Below the pieces are notes generated by a model. The model was not told the DNA's origin. It ran no database searches and saw only the letters and a list, made by a program, of their open reading frames with translations. DNA of 64,000 bases from Collinsella sp. (GTDB taxonomy: Bacteria > Actinomycetota > Coriobacteriia > Coriobacteriales > Coriobacteriaceae). The position numbers and the translations under genes were made by a program. The DNA lies in assembly GCA_019414565.1 (NCBI GenBank), contig DXLU01000006.1, positions 1 to 64,000 of the forward strand. The letters are read 5' to 3'. Positions 16,632-25,420 of this stretch are shown here, in pieces; within the stretch, counting starts at the first letter, position 1, and every line of letters starts with the position of its first letter.

Positions 16632-18041
16632 TTACTCGCCCAGCAGGCTCTTGGTGATCGAAGCGGCGGCCTTCTTGCCGGCGCCCATCGCCAGAATGAC
16701 CGTAGCGGCACCGGTGACGATGTCGCCGCCGGCCCAGATGCGGGGATCGGTGGTCTGGCCGGTCTCCTCGTCAGCGACGATGTAGCCCCACTTGTTGAGC
16801 TCCATCTTGCCGCCGATCTTCTTTGCGAAGGGGTTGGCGTTGGTGCCGATAGCCGAGATCGCGACGTCGCAGGGGATCGCCTCGATGGCGCCCTCGATGG
16901 GCACCGGGCGACGACGGCCGGACTCGTCAGGCTCGCCGAGCTCCATCTTCTGGACCTTGACGGCGCACACGGAGCCGTCCTCGCCAGCGACAAACTCGAG
17001 CGGGGAGACGAGCGGCAGAACCTCGACGCCCTCGGCCTTAGCATGGTGCAGCTCGGCGCGACGGCAGGGCATCTCGTCCTCGGTACGACGGTAGGCGATG
17101 ATGGCGTGCTCGGCGCCCAGGCGCTTGGCGGTACGGACGGCGTCCATAGCCACGTTGCCGCCACCAAAGACGACGACGTTCTTGCCGTGCTTGGTGGGGG
17201 TGTCGTACTCGGGGAACTTGTTGGCCTTCATCAGGTTCACGCGGGTGAGGTACTCGTTTGCGAAGAAGACGTTGGGCAGGTTCTCGCCGGGAACGTTGAG
17301 GAACTTGGGCAGGCCAGCGCCGGTCGCCACGTAGATGGCGTCGAAGCCCTGCTCGAACAGCTCCTCGGCCGTGGCCATGTTGCCCACGACGGAGTTGTAC
17401 TCAAACTTGACGCCCATGTCCTCCAGGCCGTCAATCTCGCGCTTGACGACCGCCTTGGGCAGACGGAACTCGGGGATGCCGTAGACCAGCACGCCGCCGC
17501 CGGTAAAGAATGCCTCAAAGACGGTGACGTCAAAGCCGTTACGGGCGAGCTCGCCGGCGCAGGTGATGCCGGACGGGCCAGAGCCCACGACGGCGACCTT
17601 CTTGCCGTTCTTGGGGGCCATCTTGGGCGTGGAGGCGAGCTCGGGGCGGTCACCCAGGAAGCGCTCGAGCTGACCGATGGCTACGGGCTCGGACTTCTTG
17701 CCACGGATGCACTTGCCCTCGCACTGGTTCTCCTGCGGGCAGACGCGGCCGCAGATGGCGGGAAGCATGGAGTCCTCGCGGATGGTATCGAGAGCGCCGC
17801 CGAAGTCCTTCTCACGGATCTGCTCGATAAAGCGGGGGATGTTGATGTTGACGGGGCAGCCCTCAACACAGAACGGCTTCTTGCAGTTGAGGCAGCGCTC
17901 GGCCTCGGCCAGCGCCATCTCCTCGGTGAAGCCCTTGTCGACGGGGCGGAAGTCGCAGGCGCGCTCGGCAGCCGGCTCCTCGTTATCGGGGGTGCGGGGC
18001 GACTTCATATCGGCAACGAAACGACCGTTAACTAGTGGCAT
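16632..18041 (-). CDS. nfnB: NfnB/GltD-type FAD- and iron-sulfur oxidoreductase subunit
   Basis: 469 residues. The N-terminal domain binds two [4Fe-4S] clusters through ERCLNCKKPFCVEGCPV and ICGRVCPQENQCEGKC. FAD and NADP(H) sites follow: VAVVGSGPSGITCAGELA and VVVFGGGNVAMDAVRTAKRLG, with RIWAGGDIVTGAATVILAMG at the end. Such proteins were long called GltA or the glutamate synthase small subunit. With the adjacent NfnA-like gene, the likely role is electron-bifurcating NADH-dependent reduced-ferredoxin:NADP oxidoreductase. Start overlaps the nfnA end by 10 bp with AGGAAAAGAG upstream. No glutamate synthase large subunit is near. Confidence 0.88.
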   Translation of the reverse strand: MPLVNGRFVADMKSPRTPDNEEPAAERACDFRPVDKGFTEEMALAEAERCLNCKKPFCVEGCPVNINIPRFIEQIREKDFGGALDTIREDSMLPAICGRVCPQENQCEGKCIRGKKSEPVAIGQLERFLGDRPELASTPKMAPKNGKKVAVVGSGPSGITCAGELARNGFDVTVFEAFFTGGGVLVYGIPEFRLPKAVVKREIDGLEDMGVKFEYNSVVGNMATAEELFEQGFDAIYVATGAGLPKFLNVPGENLPNVFFANEYLTRVNLMKANKFPEYDTPTKHGKNVVVFGGGNVAMDAVRTAKRLGAEHAIIAYRRTEDEMPCRRAELHHAKAEGVEVLPLVSPLEFVAGEDGSVCAVKVQKMELGEPDESGRRRPVPIEGAIEAIPCDVAISAIGTNANPFAKKIGGKMELNKWGYIVADEETGQTTDPRIWAGGDIVTGAATVILAMGAGKKAAASITKSLLGE

Positions 18042-18871
18042 GCGCAGCTCTTTTCCTCATAGGCCTTGAGGGACGCGCCCTCTTCGGAACGATAAGCGGC
18101 CTGGCGGGCACGAAGGTCATCCCAGTCGACTAGGGTGGCATCGAAGTCGGGGCCGTCGACGCAAGCGAACTTGGTCACGCCGCCCACCTCGACGCGGCAG
18201 CAGCCGCACATACCGGTGCCGTCAACCATGATGGGGTTGAGCGACGCGGTGATGGGGGTGTCGTACTTCTGGGCGGTGAGGGTCGAGAACTTCATCATCG
18301 GAACGGGGCCGACGCAGAAGACCTGGCTCACGGCCTTGTCCTGCAGCAGGCGCTCCAGCGGAGCGGTGACAACGCCCTGCTCGCCGTAGGAGCCATCGTC
18401 AGTGGTGATGTGGATGTGGTCCTCGTCGAGGAGCTCGCGGAACTGGTCCTCCATGAGCAGGAGGTCCTTGGTGCGGGCGCCCATGATGGCGTGTACCTCG
18501 TGGCCGGTCTCGACCAGGTGCTTGGCGACCGGGAAGGCAATTGCCAGGCCGACGCCGCCGCCAATGACGGCGCAGGGGCCCTCGGCCATCTCGGTGGGAA
18601 CGCCCAACGGACCCACGACGTCGCGCAGCGACTCGCCGGCCTCATAGGTGGACAGCATCTCGGTGGTCTTGCCGATCACCATGAAGATGAACTCGACCCA
18701 GCCCTCGTCACCGTTCCAGCCGGCCAGGGTAAACGGGACGCGCTCGCCCGTCTCGTTGGCGCGAACCATGAGGAACTGTCCAGCGTGCGCATGCTTGGCG
18801 ATTGCAGGCGCCTCGATGCGGAACTTGAACACCTTCTCCGAGAACTGCGTCTTCTCCAGGATCTTATACAT
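18032..18871 (-). CDS. nfnA: NfnA-like FAD/[2Fe-2S] subunit
   Basis: 279 residues of the ferredoxin-NADP reductase fold. RVPFTLAGW is the flavin-binding region and GPCAVIGGGVGLAIAFPVAKHL the nucleotide site. DGTGMCGCCRVEVGGVTKFACVDGPDFDA near the C-terminus gives the four cysteines for the [2Fe-2S] cluster, as in PyrK and NfnA. It is the first gene of the pair, preceded by GAGGGG. On the minus strand a TATAAT lies at 18982-18977. With a ferredoxin-linked hydrogenase at 50-56 kb, the pair would connect reduced ferredoxin to NADPH. Confidence 0.87.
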   Translation of the reverse strand: MYKILEKTQFSEKVFKFRIEAPAIAKHAHAGQFLMVRANETGERVPFTLAGWNGDEGWVEFIFMVIGKTTEMLSTYEAGESLRDVVGPLGVPTEMAEGPCAVIGGGVGLAIAFPVAKHLVETGHEVHAIMGARTKDLLLMEDQFRELLDEDHIHITTDDGSYGEQGVVTAPLERLLQDKAVSQVFCVGPVPMMKFSTLTAQKYDTPITASLNPIMVDGTGMCGCCRVEVGGVTKFACVDGPDFDATLVDWDDLRARQAAYRSEEGASLKAYEEKSCACH

Positions 18872-19043
18872 AGAACCCCTCTCTTGTTAGGGCGGCCGAA
18901 CCGTGCCTCCACGGAAATGGACGGCAGCCCGAATAAAACCGTACGCGCACAGGCGTTGTGCAGACATACGGTACGAATTATACCCTCATGGACATGCTGT
19001 TTACGTGTGTCTTCGGCGGTTGGGAAAAGGGTTTATCCACTTC

Positions 19044-19082
19044 GACCTACCAAATAGGGATAGGTTTATTTTGGTCGGTTTT
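19044..19082 (+). repeat. GGGACAGG hairpin repeat, copy 2 (diverged)
   Basis: CGACCTACCA and TTGGTCGGTTTT pair around AATAGGGATAGGTTTAT. It is the only copy of the three not touching a stop codon. Confidence 0.65.
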
Positions 19083-19096
19083 ATCAGGCAAAACGG

Positions 19097-19140
19097 CAAA
19101 GGGGGCCGGCCTCGGGTTGTGATGAGGCCGGCCCCCTTTG
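19097..19140. terminator. Strong GC hairpin
   Basis: A 17-bp perfect stem, CAAAGGGGGCCGGCCTC with GAGGCCGGCCCCCTTTG, loop of 10 nt. It is symmetric and could stop transcription from either side. Confidence 0.65.
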
Positions 19141-19207
19141 GGGTGTTATGCGTGTATGGCGGCGCGGGGTTTATTGCGATGCGGCCACCGGGGCGTTTCT
19201 GTAGATA

Positions 19208-19248
19208 GAACCTGCCAAAATAAACCTGTCCCTAAACGGTAGGTTTTA
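19208..19248 (-). repeat. GGGACAGG hairpin repeat, copy 3
   Basis: On the minus strand it reads TAAAACCTACCGTTTAGGGA and continues to GGCAGGTTC. The TAA is the pth stop codon, exactly as copy 1 starts at the purF stop. Confidence 0.75.
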
Positions 19249-19875
19249 GTGCTTGCCGTTGGCGGAGGCGGCGCCGTTGACGTGGTCGCGGGCATAGATC
19301 ACGCCGTGCACGATGGCGAGACCCGCGGCGTCGGCGGCGCGGGCGCAGGTGTCCTGGAAGTCATCGGCCTCGCGGGCGCGCAGCTGTTTGAGCACATAGT
19401 CTGCCACGGCCATCTTGCCGGGAGGGTTGCCGATGCCGGTGCGGATACGGCTAAAGTCGCGGCTGCCCATCTTGTCGATGATGGAGCGCAGGCCGTTGTG
19501 CCCGGCGTGGCCACCGCCCACCTTGACGCGCACGTCACCGGCGGGGATGTCGAGCTCGTCGTGAATCACGAGTAGCTCCTCGGCCTTGATCTTGTACTCG
19601 CGGCAGAGCTTGGAGATGGGGCCACCCGAGGTATTCATATACGACTGCGGCTTGACCAGCACGATCTGGCGCTTGCCACCCTCTTCCTCGGGATCGTTGA
19701 TGTTGATGAGTGCGACCTCGGCGCCGGCCTGGTTTTTCCAGTACGTGACACCGGCCTGACGGGCCAGCTCATCGATTGCCTTAAAGCCAGCGTTGTGGCG
19801 GGTTTCGGCATATTCCTCGCCAGGGTTGCCAAGTCCGGCAACCATGCGAATCTTAAGCGGCTGTGCAGCTGCCAT
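19246..19875 (-). CDS. pth: Peptidyl-tRNA hydrolase
   Basis: 209 residues. Releases tRNA from stalled peptidyl-tRNA. VAGLGNPGEEYAETRHNAGF holds the catalytic histidine, LVKPQSYMNTSGG and VIHDELDIPAGDVRVK the conserved asparagine and aspartate, and GGGHAGHNGLRSI the glycine-rich loop. The start is ATG 19875 with GGAAGGA; an in-frame ATG further up at 19905 lacks a site. Last gene of glmU-prs-pth, an order common in bacteria. Confidence 0.95.
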   Translation of the reverse strand: MAAAQPLKIRMVAGLGNPGEEYAETRHNAGFKAIDELARQAGVTYWKNQAGAEVALININDPEEEGGKRQIVLVKPQSYMNTSGGPISKLCREYKIKAEELLVIHDELDIPAGDVRVKVGGGHAGHNGLRSIIDKMGSRDFSRIRTGIGNPPGKMAVADYVLKQLRAREADDFQDTCARAADAAGLAIVHGVIYARDHVNGAASANGKH

Positions 19876-19994
19876 ATTTATCCTTCCGTTAAACAAATAG
19901 TTCAATCAACGACAAAGGCTACCACGCCCGCCGAAGGCGAGACTTCGTTTCAGCGAAATCCCACCAGACAAAAGCGCGGCCGCGGCAGAGCGAG

Positions 19995-20070
19995 CCGTCG
20001 GAACAGAAGAAACCCCCGCGCGACCTTTGCGAAGCAAGGGGGAGCGCGGGGGTTTCTTCTGTTCCGACGG
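19995..20070. repeat. Large perfect hairpin between pth and prs
   Basis: Arms of 27 bases at 19995-20021 and 20044-20070 are perfectly complementary (CCGTCGGAACAGAAG.. with ..CTTCTGTTCCGACGG). The 22-nt loop contains a smaller hairpin CCTTTGC-GAA-GCAAGG. It is far longer than a terminator. It lies in the 224-bp gap between prs and pth, within the probable operon. Confidence 0.85.
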
Positions 20071-20099
20071 CGAAGCGCCGGGTTGCAAGGACGATGCGA

Positions 20100-21086
20100 T
20101 TACAGCGCGAAGTCGCCGCCGACGAGCGTGGAGACGGGCTCCTCGTGGTAAACGGCGGAGATGGCCTGAGCGAACTCCTCGGCGACCGAGATGGTCTTGA
20201 TCTTGCCGCCGACCTCGACGGGAATGGCGTCGGTGACGAGGCACTCGACGATGGGGGCATCGTTCAGGCGCTCGATGGCCGGACCGGAGAAGATGCCGTG
20301 GGTGGCGCAGACGTAGATGTCGCCAGCGCCCATAGCCTTGAGCTCCTTGACGTTGGCGCACAGGGTGCCAGCGGTGTCGATCATGTCGTCGTTGATGATG
20401 CAGGTCTTGCCCTTGATGTCACCGATGATGCCCATGACCTCGGCGGCGTTGTGGCGCGGACGGCCCTTGTGGGCGATGGCCAGGTCGCAGCCGAGCATGT
20501 CGGACAGCTTCTTGGCGGCCTTGGCGCGGCCCACGTCGGGGGAGACGACAACCAGGTTGTCGGTGTCGAAGTTCATGGCGTTGTAGTACTGGCCAAACAG
20601 CGGCAGTGCGGACAGGTGGTTGACCGGGATATCAAAGAAGCCCTGGATCTGACCCTGGTGCAGGTCGAGGGTGATGATGCGGTCGACGCCGGCGCGCTCG
20701 AGCAGGTTGGCGACGAGGCGGGCGGTGATGGGCTCGCGCGGGCCGGCCTTGCGGTCCTGGCGGGCATAGCCGTAGTGGGTGATGACGGCGGTGATGGAGC
20801 GGGCGGATGCGCGCTTGGCAGCGTCGGTGGCGATGAGCAGCTCCATGAGCATGTCGTTGACGTTGCCGCCGGCCACGGACTGAATCAGGAAGACGTCGGC
20901 GCCGCGGACGGTCTCGTCGTAGCGGGCGTAAATCTCACCGTTGGCGAACTGCTTTAGCGTAAGGCCCGAAAGCTCGACCCCAAGGTACTCAGCGATCTTC
21001 TGAGCGAGGGGACGGTTGGAGGAACCGGAATACACGCGGATGGACTTGCGCATATTCTCCGACTTCTCGGGATCATTAATCGGCAT
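20100..21086 (-). CDS. prs: Ribose-phosphate pyrophosphokinase
   Basis: 328 residues. Makes PRPP from ribose 5-phosphate and ATP, feeding the purine genes in this window. Seen: SGSSNRPLAQKIAEYLG, FANGEIYARYDETVRGADVF, the catalytic loop YGYARQDRKAGPREPITARL, and the PRPP site CIINDDMIDTAGTL. AAGGAGAAGGG precedes the start. It is the middle gene of glmU-prs-pth. Confidence 0.96.
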   Translation of the reverse strand: MPINDPEKSENMRKSIRVYSGSSNRPLAQKIAEYLGVELSGLTLKQFANGEIYARYDETVRGADVFLIQSVAGGNVNDMLMELLIATDAAKRASARSITAVITHYGYARQDRKAGPREPITARLVANLLERAGVDRIITLDLHQGQIQGFFDIPVNHLSALPLFGQYYNAMNFDTDNLVVVSPDVGRAKAAKKLSDMLGCDLAIAHKGRPRHNAAEVMGIIGDIKGKTCIINDDMIDTAGTLCANVKELKAMGAGDIYVCATHGIFSGPAIERLNDAPIVECLVTDAIPVEVGGKIKTISVAEEFAQAISAVYHEEPVSTLVGGDFAL

Positions 21087-21230
21087 TACCCTTCTCCTTT
21101 ATACATCGAATGCCATATAGATGCCTTTTTGCATTGTAACCGTGCGGCGGGGTTAATCGGGTCTTGATAACGTCTTTACCGTCAACGGACACGAACCGAC
21201 CACTCATCCGGTCGCGCAGGTCACGATAGA

Positions 21231-21263
21231 AAAAGGAGCCGTCCCCATGGAACAGCTCCTTTT
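21231..21263 (-). terminator. Hairpin between glmU and prs
   Basis: AAAAGGAGC pairs with GCTCCTTTT. On the minus strand it follows glmU, 16 bases after the stop, and would reduce read-through into prs. Confidence 0.6.
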
Positions 21264-21278
21264 GTGCTTGGTGAAACG

Positions 21279-22691
21279 TTATGCCTCGTCGTCCTCGTGC
21301 AGACGACGGCGATAATCGGCGGCCCAGCCCTCAATATTTACCTGACGGGCGCGGCCCAGACCGAGTGCGTCGGCCGGGACCGGCTCGGTGATGACGGAGC
21401 CGGCGGCCACGAGCGCACCGTCGCCAATCTGGGCGGGCGCGACCATCATGGTGTCAGAACCGATGAAGGCATCCTTGCCGATGACGGTCTTGTGCTTGTG
21501 GACGCCGTCGTAGTTGCAGGTGATAGAGCCCGCGCCTACGTTGACGCCGGAGCCCATGGTGGTGTCGCCGATGTAGGACAGGTGGGGCACCTTGGAACCC
21601 TCGCCGATCGTGGACTTCTTGATTTCCACGTGCGTACCGGCCTTGGAGCCGTCGAGCATGTGGGTGCCCGGGCGCAGGTAGGCGCGCGGGCCGCAGTCGA
21701 CGCCGTTCTCGATGACGGCCTCGATGGCGATGGTCTCATCGATGATGCAGCCGCTGCCGACGGTGGTGTCGGTGAGGCGGCTGTTGGGGCCGAGCTGGCA
21801 CTCCTCGCCCACGGTGACGTGACCGATCAGATGCGTCTGCGGCCACACGACGGTGTCGCGGCCGATGGTGGCGTCGGGACCGATCCAGGCCTGCGTGGGG
21901 TCGATGAACGTGACGCCTTCTGCCATCCAGTGCTCGTTGATGCGGTCGCGCGCGATGGCGGTGAGCTGCGCGAGCTGGATGCGGCTGTTGACGCCCAGGC
22001 CGTCGCGGTAGTCGTCGCAGTGGAAGATGGAGACTGCCTGGCCGTGACCCTTGAGGATTTCGAGCATGTCGGGCAGGTAGTACTCGGACTGCGCGTTGTC
22101 GTTGCCGATCTCGTTAATGTGGGCGGCAAGCTGCGCGCCGTCGAAGGCGTAGCAGCCGGCGTTGCACTCGAGCAGCGTGGCGGCCTGCTCGGGCGTGCAG
22201 TCCTTCTGCTCGATGATGCGCTCGATCTGACCGTCGGCACCCAGCTTGATGCGGCCGTAGCCAAAGGGATCGGGCGGGGTCATGGTCATGACGGTGCAGG
22301 CGAGCTCGCCGGTAGCGACGGTCTGCGCGAACTTGGCGACGGTGTCGGCAGTGATGAGCGGCAGGTCACCGTTGAGCACGACGACGGGGCCTTGCGTGAT
22401 GCCGCAGGCCTCGAGCGCGACCTTTACGGCGTGGCCGGTGCCCAGGCGCTCGGTCTGCTCGACGCACTCGACTTTGGTGGCGCTGTTGGCGTAGGCGCCG
22501 TCGATGAGGGCGCGCATCTCGTCGGCGTGGCTGCCGATGACGACCACGACGCGGCTGCAGCCGGCCTTGATGGTGGCGTCGACGATCCACTGGACCATGG
22601 GCTTACCCAGGATCTTGTGCGAAACCTTGCAGTGGTTCGACTTCATGCGGGTGCCCTCGCCGGCAGCGAGGATAATTGCGGTTGCGTCCAT
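21279..22691 (-). CDS. glmU: Bifunctional GlcNAc-1-phosphate uridyltransferase / GlcN-1-P acetyltransferase GlmU
   Basis: 470 residues. It makes UDP-GlcNAc for peptidoglycan. The uridyltransferase half begins AIILAAGEGTRMKSNHCKVSHKILGKPM, with GTGHAVKVAL and VLNGDLPLI. The left-handed beta-helix acetyltransferase half runs from about 250, with many hexapeptide turns and the active-site segment around YLRPGTHMLDGSKAGTHVE and ITCNYDG. GGAGATC lies ahead of ATG 22691. An upstream in-frame extension is not credible. Confidence 0.95.
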   Translation of the reverse strand: MDATAIILAAGEGTRMKSNHCKVSHKILGKPMVQWIVDATIKAGCSRVVVVIGSHADEMRALIDGAYANSATKVECVEQTERLGTGHAVKVALEACGITQGPVVVLNGDLPLITADTVAKFAQTVATGELACTVMTMTPPDPFGYGRIKLGADGQIERIIEQKDCTPEQAATLLECNAGCYAFDGAQLAAHINEIGNDNAQSEYYLPDMLEILKGHGQAVSIFHCDDYRDGLGVNSRIQLAQLTAIARDRINEHWMAEGVTFIDPTQAWIGPDATIGRDTVVWPQTHLIGHVTVGEECQLGPNSRLTDTTVGSGCIIDETIAIEAVIENGVDCGPRAYLRPGTHMLDGSKAGTHVEIKKSTIGEGSKVPHLSYIGDTTMGSGVNVGAGSITCNYDGVHKHKTVIGKDAFIGSDTMMVAPAQIGDGALVAAGSVITEPVPADALGLGRARQVNIEGWAADYRRRLHEDDEA

Positions 22692-22894
22692 GTGATCTCC
22701 TGTTACGTTATAGAGACGTGTGTTTGGAAACGATACACGGCGCAATATGATACCGCAGGCATATGACGAGCGCGTAACGTTTGGGCCGCGGCGGCTGGGT
22801 TTGTGGTTCCGGCGCGGCGGTTGCGCTGCTTGTGCGGTGTTTGCGGCGCTGCGGCATTGGTATTTGGGTGAGAGGGCGGGTGCCCGTGGACAAT

Positions 22895-23773
22895 ATGCGA
22901 GAGAGGTCGGCCATCGAGCCCGTCGCGGCATTCTCGATGTCGCACCCGGCGGTGCCTGCGCTCTACATGGCGCTAACGCTGGGACTCACCATGTTCTCGA
23001 TGCAACCGGTGCTGATCGCGCTGTCGCTCGCAGGCGGGCTGGCATACGGCTTTGCGACCCGCGGGGCTGCTCGCACACTGAACGCGCTTCGCTGGCAGCT
23101 GCCGGTGATTTTGATCATTGCGCTGGTCAACCCGCTGTTTAGCGCCTCGGGCTCGACGGAGTTGTTCCGCATCGGCATGCGCGCAGTGTATTTGGAGAGC
23201 ATGGTATACGGCCTGTGTATGGGCGGGCTGTTTGTGGCGAGCGTGCTGTGGTTTGAGGCTGCGGCGTCGATGCTCGAATACGACAAGGTGCTCGCGTTGC
23301 TGGGCAACGCCGCGCCGGTGCTCGCGCTCATGATCTCGATGTGCATGCGGCTTATCCCGCAGTTTTTGCGCCGCGGCCGCACGGTGCTGGCGGTGCAGGA
23401 CGCGATCGATGTGCCGGGCCGCGCGCCGGCTGACCCCGTGCGCTCGCGCCTACGGGCATCGAGCGTGTTGATGGGCTGGGGCATGGAAGATTCGCTGGAG
23501 CGCGCGGACGCCATGCGCTCCCGTGGATGGGGCGCCGCGACACGTCGCACGACGTACGCGCGGTATCGGCTGGGTCGCGGCGATGTTGCCGCGCTGGTTG
23601 GGCTTGCGGTGTTTGGTGCCGCTGCGGTGGCGGTGGCATGGACCGCGACAACGCAGTATTCGTTTTACCCGCAACTATCGGTGCCGGCGCCGTGGCTGGG
23701 CTATGTCGTGTACGCTGCCTGGATGATGCTGCCCTGCGTGTTGCATGCGATCGATGAGAAGAGGTTCGGCTGA
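22895..23773 (+). CDS. ecfT: ECF transporter transmembrane subunit EcfT
   Basis: About 292 residues with five or six hydrophobic segments. The cytoplasmic coupling helices that contact the two ATPases are seen: the first around RLRASSVLMGWGMEDSLERADAMRSRGWG with the A-x-x-x-R-G motif. It forms the scaffold holding an S component for uptake of a vitamin or transition metal. The start is uncertain: ATG 22895, or GTG 22880 after GAGAGGGCGG. The 200-bp leader has no riboswitch I can recognise. Stop overlaps the next start by 1 bp. Confidence 0.85.
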   Translation: MRERSAIEPVAAFSMSHPAVPALYMALTLGLTMFSMQPVLIALSLAGGLAYGFATRGAARTLNALRWQLPVILIIALVNPLFSASGSTELFRIGMRAVYLESMVYGLCMGGLFVASVLWFEAAASMLEYDKVLALLGNAAPVLALMISMCMRLIPQFLRRGRTVLAVQDAIDVPGRAPADPVRSRLRASSVLMGWGMEDSLERADAMRSRGWGAATRRTTYARYRLGRGDVAALVGLAVFGAAAVAVAWTATTQYSFYPQLSVPAPWLGYVVYAAWMMLPCVLHAIDEKRFG

Positions 23774-25416
23774 TGGCTCGGTTGGATAGGGGACCGGTGT
23801 CGGGCGCGGCATACGGCCCGGATATGCCGGCGATTGAGGTGCGGAGCCTGAGCTTTGCCTACCCCGATGCGGATGCTGCGGTGCTCGAGGGACTCGACTG
23901 GTCTGTTCCCCAAGGTGCATTTGCGCTGCTTGTCGGCGGTACCGGATCGGGTAAGTCGACGTTGCTGTCGCTACTCAAGCCCGAGATCGCTCCGGCGGGC
24001 GAGCGCACTGGCGAACTGCTCGTGCTGGGCGAGAACGTCGCCGACATGGATGTGCGGGCATCGGCGGAGCGCGTGGGCTATGTGTTCCAGGATCCCGAGA
24101 ACCAGATCGTGTGCGAAACCGTGTGGCACGAGATGGCGTTTGGCCTGGAAAACTTGGGGCTAGCGCGTGATGAGATGCGCCGTCGCGTAGCTGAGACCAG
24201 CTATTTCTTTGGGCTGGAAGATTGGCTTCACCGCGATACTGACACGCTTTCGGGCGGTCGCAAACAGTTGCTGTCGTTGGCGGCCGTTCTGACGCTGCGC
24301 CCGCGCGTGCTGCTGCTCGACGAGCCCACGTCTCAGCTTGATCCGGTTGCGGAGAAGAATTTCCTGCACGCGCTGTTTCGTGTGAATCGCGAGCTGGGCT
24401 GCACGGTTGTTGTGGCGACGCATCAGCCGCGCCCAATGCTCGAATACGCGACGTGTGCGTACCGGATTGAGGACGGTCGCGTGCGCGAGGTGGCGGATAT
24501 GGCTTCTTTGGGACGCCGAGAATCGCTGGTTTCCGATGATATGTTGGGGTGGGGTGCCATCCGATGTGCAAAAAAAGGAGTATTCAGCAGGCGTGAGGAC
24601 AATTTGGGCTCTCTGGAGCCGCCCGGGGACGTATCGAGTGCGAAAAAAAGTTCGGAATTGGACAAATCGTCCGAATTTGTGGCGCAAACGTCGCTCGAGA
24701 ACGGCTCGGAAGCCTTCCCGCGCACGGATGGAAGCAGAATACTCCAAAAAATGCACGCTGGGTCGGCTACCACCCTGGCAGGGAGCTGGTTTCGCTACGA
24801 TCGCGCGGGCGGTTGGGTGCTGCGCGGGCTCGATGCGTCGTTTTCGGCTGGCGCGGTGCATGCGGTTGTGGGCGGTAACGGCTGCGGCAAGTCGACAATG
24901 CTTTCGGTGCTGGCGAAGACCGCCAAGCTGCAGCGCGGCCGCATGGTGCGCGGGGCGGCCTCGGCTGCGCTGCTGCCGCAGAACCCCAAGGCCCTGCTGG
25001 TTGCCGAGACGGTTCGCGATGAGCTGATGAAATGGGCCTCGACCTGCGGATATGACGAGAACTTGGCGCGGGAGCGCGCGGCGAGCCTGGGGCTGTCGGG
25101 CCTGGATGGGCGCCACCCGTACGATCTTTCGGGCGGACAGCGCCAGCTGCTTGCGTTGGCAAAGCTGCTGCTGATCGGCCCCGAGCTGCTGCTGCTTGAC
25201 GAACCCACGAAGGGCTTGGACCTGGAGAGCCGCCGCATCATCGCCCGCGCCCTGCGTGACCATGCGAAGGCTGGCGGCACCGTCATCATGGCTACGCACG
25301 ATTTGGACTTTGCCGAGCAGGTAGCCGACGACGTCGCCATGATGTTTGACGGCGAGATTGCCTGCGTGGAGCCCCCGGCCGACTTCTTTGCCGACAACGT
25401 GTTCTATAGGGCGTGA
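23773..25416 (+). CDS. ecfA: ECF transporter ATPase, two ABC domains fused (EcfA-EcfA')
   Basis: 547 residues. Domain 1 (about 17-250): Walker A VGGTGSGKSTLLSLL, signature DTLSGGRKQLLSL, Walker B VLLLDEPTSQLD. Domain 2 (about 335-545): VGGNGCGKSTMLSVL, DLSGGQRQLLALAKLL, LLLLDEPTKGLD. Both look catalytically complete. A Ser/Glu-rich linker of about 75 residues joins them; most of it is encoded by a 189-bp segment with palindromic ends (24567-24755). The gene follows ecfT directly and is followed by an S component, so one operon supplies the whole transporter. Confidence 0.92.
   Translation: MARLDRGPVSGAAYGPDMPAIEVRSLSFAYPDADAAVLEGLDWSVPQGAFALLVGGTGSGKSTLLSLLKPEIAPAGERTGELLVLGENVADMDVRASAERVGYVFQDPENQIVCETVWHEMAFGLENLGLARDEMRRRVAETSYFFGLEDWLHRDTDTLSGGRKQLLSLAAVLTLRPRVLLLDEPTSQLDPVAEKNFLHALFRVNRELGCTVVVATHQPRPMLEYATCAYRIEDGRVREVADMASLGRRESLVSDDMLGWGAIRCAKKGVFSRREDNLGSLEPPGDVSSAKKSSELDKSSEFVAQTSLENGSEAFPRTDGSRILQKMHAGSATTLAGSWFRYDRAGGWVLRGLDASFSAGAVHAVVGGNGCGKSTMLSVLAKTAKLQRGRMVRGAASAALLPQNPKALLVAETVRDELMKWASTCGYDENLARERAASLGLSGLDGRHPYDLSGGQRQLLALAKLLLIGPELLLLDEPTKGLDLESRRIIARALRDHAKAGGTVIMATHDLDFAEQVADDVAMMFDGEIACVEPPADFFADNVFYRA
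24567..24755. repeat. Palindrome-ended segment inside the EcfA linker
   Basis: Ends TGCAAAAAAAGGAGTATTCA.. (24567-24588) and, inverted, TGCATTTTTTGGAGTATTCT.. (24755-24734) match at 15 of 22 positions; the differences are an A tract against a T tract. Inside are hairpins GGCTC-TCT-GGAGCC and GGAC-AAATC-GTCC. The length is 189 bp, 63 codons, and the reading frame is kept. It looks like an intergenic-type element placed in the linker. Confidence 0.6.
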
Positions 25417-25420
25417 TGGG

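Larger units (their letters stand above)
18872..19245. other. 374-bp intergenic stretch with two repeats and a hairpin
   Basis: No convincing gene. It holds the nfnA promoter region, one GGGACAGG repeat, a strong GC hairpin and most of a second GGGACAGG repeat that runs into pth. Confidence 0.6.

Noticed and set aside
18903..19208. Possible plus-strand 101-residue protein between nfnA and pth
   Set aside because: It runs through a GGGACAGG repeat and a terminator hairpin and has no ribosome site.
22692..22894. Cobalamin or other riboswitch ahead of the ECF transporter
   Set aside because: No conserved riboswitch core or clear terminator structure could be found in the 200-bp leader.
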